A stretch of 7,433 nucleotides of DNA from Candidatus Aminicenantota bacterium (lineage in GTDB: Bacteria > Acidobacteriota > Aminicenantia > Aminicenantales > UBA4085): positions 232 to 7,664 of the forward strand of contig PMCY01000235.1 of NCBI GenBank assembly GCA_003154255.1, given 5' to 3'. The translations under genes were made by a program, and so were the position numbers. The notes below the pieces were generated by a model. It saw nothing but the letters and a program-made list of their open reading frames with translations, was not told the DNA's origin and did not search any database. Below are positions 6,537-7,433 of the stretch, piece after piece (within the stretch, counting starts at the first letter, position 1; every line of letters begins with the position of its first letter).

Positions 6537-7433
6537 TCAGTTCATGTTTTTGCGCAGGGCCCGCCCCAGGAACTGGCGGGGGATGCCCAGGATCTTGGGC
6601 CGCCACAGCCGGTCGCATTGCGAGCACGTCTCCAGGCTGGCGATATCGCGGGCCAGTATCTTTTTCCGCAGGTCGATCATCTTGTCGTTGTTCCAGATCT
6701 CGCGGATGGAGGCGTCTTTGACGTTGCCCAGGGTGTAATATCCGAAAAAGTCCTGGGTGCAGGGCAGGACGGAGCCGTCCCAGAAAATGATCAGGGCATG
6801 CCAGAGGAATGTGCAGGGGGAATAGTCCTTCATGCGGCGCACGGTCCCCGCGTCCCCGGCCCAATTGTGCAGCTCCTTGATATGCAGCCGGTCGAGCGGC
6901 AGGCCCTTGAAGCGGGCCTTGAAGGCCTTCAGCGCGCCCTTCCCCAGCCTTTTGAAAACCGCGGGGAAATAAATGAGCTCGACGAAGGTGACCGGCTTGC
7001 GGGCGCCCATCTCCTTCTTGATCTCCAGGAAACGGACGATATTGGCCAAGGTCTTTTCGAAATCGGCATTGACCCGGATCGATTCGTAGCTTTCCTTGTC
7101 CAGGCCGTCGAAGGAAAAAGCGAACTGGTCCAGGCCGGCGTCGTGGGCGTAGCGGACCATTTTGAAAAAGTCGGGGTGGAGAAGCGATTCGCCGCGATGG
7201 AGGAGATGGACATCGGAGACGAAGCCCTTGGCCTCGTCGATGATCTTTTTGAACAGCTCGAAGTCCATGAAGCCCTTCTGCTCCTTGGTCAGCTCCTTGT
7301 TGGGGCACATGACGCAGCGCAGGTTGCAGATGCTGGTGGGCTCGATCCATAGGCGGATGGGCATATAGTCGAGGCGCGTCTTGCGGCCCTTATAGGCGCG
7401 AAAAATTTGCCACAGGCGCTTGTAATACGCGGA
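6537..7433 (-). CDS. Radical SAM protein with shortened SPASM-like C-terminus (5' end beyond right edge)
   Basis: The radical SAM motif CNLRCVMC (7305-7328) binds the catalytic [4Fe-4S] cluster and S-adenosylmethionine. HRGESLLHP follows in the place of the usual GGEP. Near the C-terminus are C-x12-G-x4-C (CTFLWHALIIFWDGSVLPC) and CSQC, which match the first part of a SPASM domain (CX9-15GX4C then CX2C). The closing CX5CX3C cysteines are absent, so one auxiliary cluster is more likely than two. The frame is open from ATG 7364 to the right edge with protein-like sequence (YYKRLWQIF, KGRKTRLDY), no start codon in those 23 codons and no ribosome site before 7364. The true start is therefore probably outside the window. 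At least 298 codons are visible. SPASM relatives modify peptides or proteins or activate enzymes; the substrate here cannot be told. It converges on the lipoprotein gene with 15 bases between the two stop codons. Confidence 0.9.
   Translation of the reverse strand, partial: SAYYKRLWQIFRAYKGRKTRLDYMPIRLWIEPTSICNLRCVMCPNKELTKEQKGFMDFELFKKIIDEAKGFVSDVHLLHRGESLLHPDFFKMVRYAHDAGLDQFAFSFDGLDKESYESIRVNADFEKTLANIVRFLEIKKEMGARKPVTFVELIYFPAVFKRLGKGALKAFKARFKGLPLDRLHIKELHNWAGDAGTVRRMKDYSPCTFLWHALIIFWDGSVLPCTQDFFGYYTLGNVKDASIREIWNNDKMIDLRKKILARDIASLETCSQCDRLWRPKILGIPRQFLGRALRKNMN

Noticed and set aside
6511..6540. Bidirectional terminator between the converging lipoprotein and radical SAM genes
   Set aside because: The sequence is GC-rich with GGCGCT repeated directly, but there is no solid stem and no T-run on either strand.

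Overview
The window is GC-rich chromosomal DNA with closely packed genes. It probably comes from a Gram-negative (diderm) bacterium: it holds the start of a TolQ-type proton-channel gene and a putative lipoprotein with a TolB-like beta-propeller. Protein style and GC content would fit an Acidobacteriota/Aminicenantes-like lineage, but that is an impression from reading and not a demonstrated assignment. I see no RNA gene, insertion sequence, phage gene or CRISPR array.

Left part, minus strand (5361 down to 1): four genes run in the same direction with little space between them. In transcription order they are a soluble four-PAS histidine kinase of the HisKA_2 type (GTG start, good ribosome site), a stand-alone CheY-like receiver overlapping it by ATGA, a MrfA/YprA-family DNA helicase 49 bases downstream, and after 38 bases the first 74 codons of tolQ, cut by the left edge. 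A strong sigma70-like promoter (TTGACA, 17 bases, TAAATT) lies in front of the kinase. An 11-bp inverted repeat sits across the receiver's stop codon.

Middle (5362-5564): a 203-bp divergent intergenic region carries the kinase promoter and the ribosome site of the next gene. It also holds a short minus-strand frame that looks coding but has no usable start codon.

Right part: a plus-strand gene for a putative lipoprotein with PD40/TolB-like propeller repeats (5571-6521) converges, with 15 bases between, on a minus-strand radical SAM gene with a shortened SPASM region (6537 to beyond the right edge). The kinase and receiver clearly form a signalling pair. The other genes have no obvious shared pathway. 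I found no convincing new system; the points most worth checking are the mrfA gene without mrfB next to a two-component pair, the shortened SPASM cysteine set, and the coding-like remnant in the divergent region.
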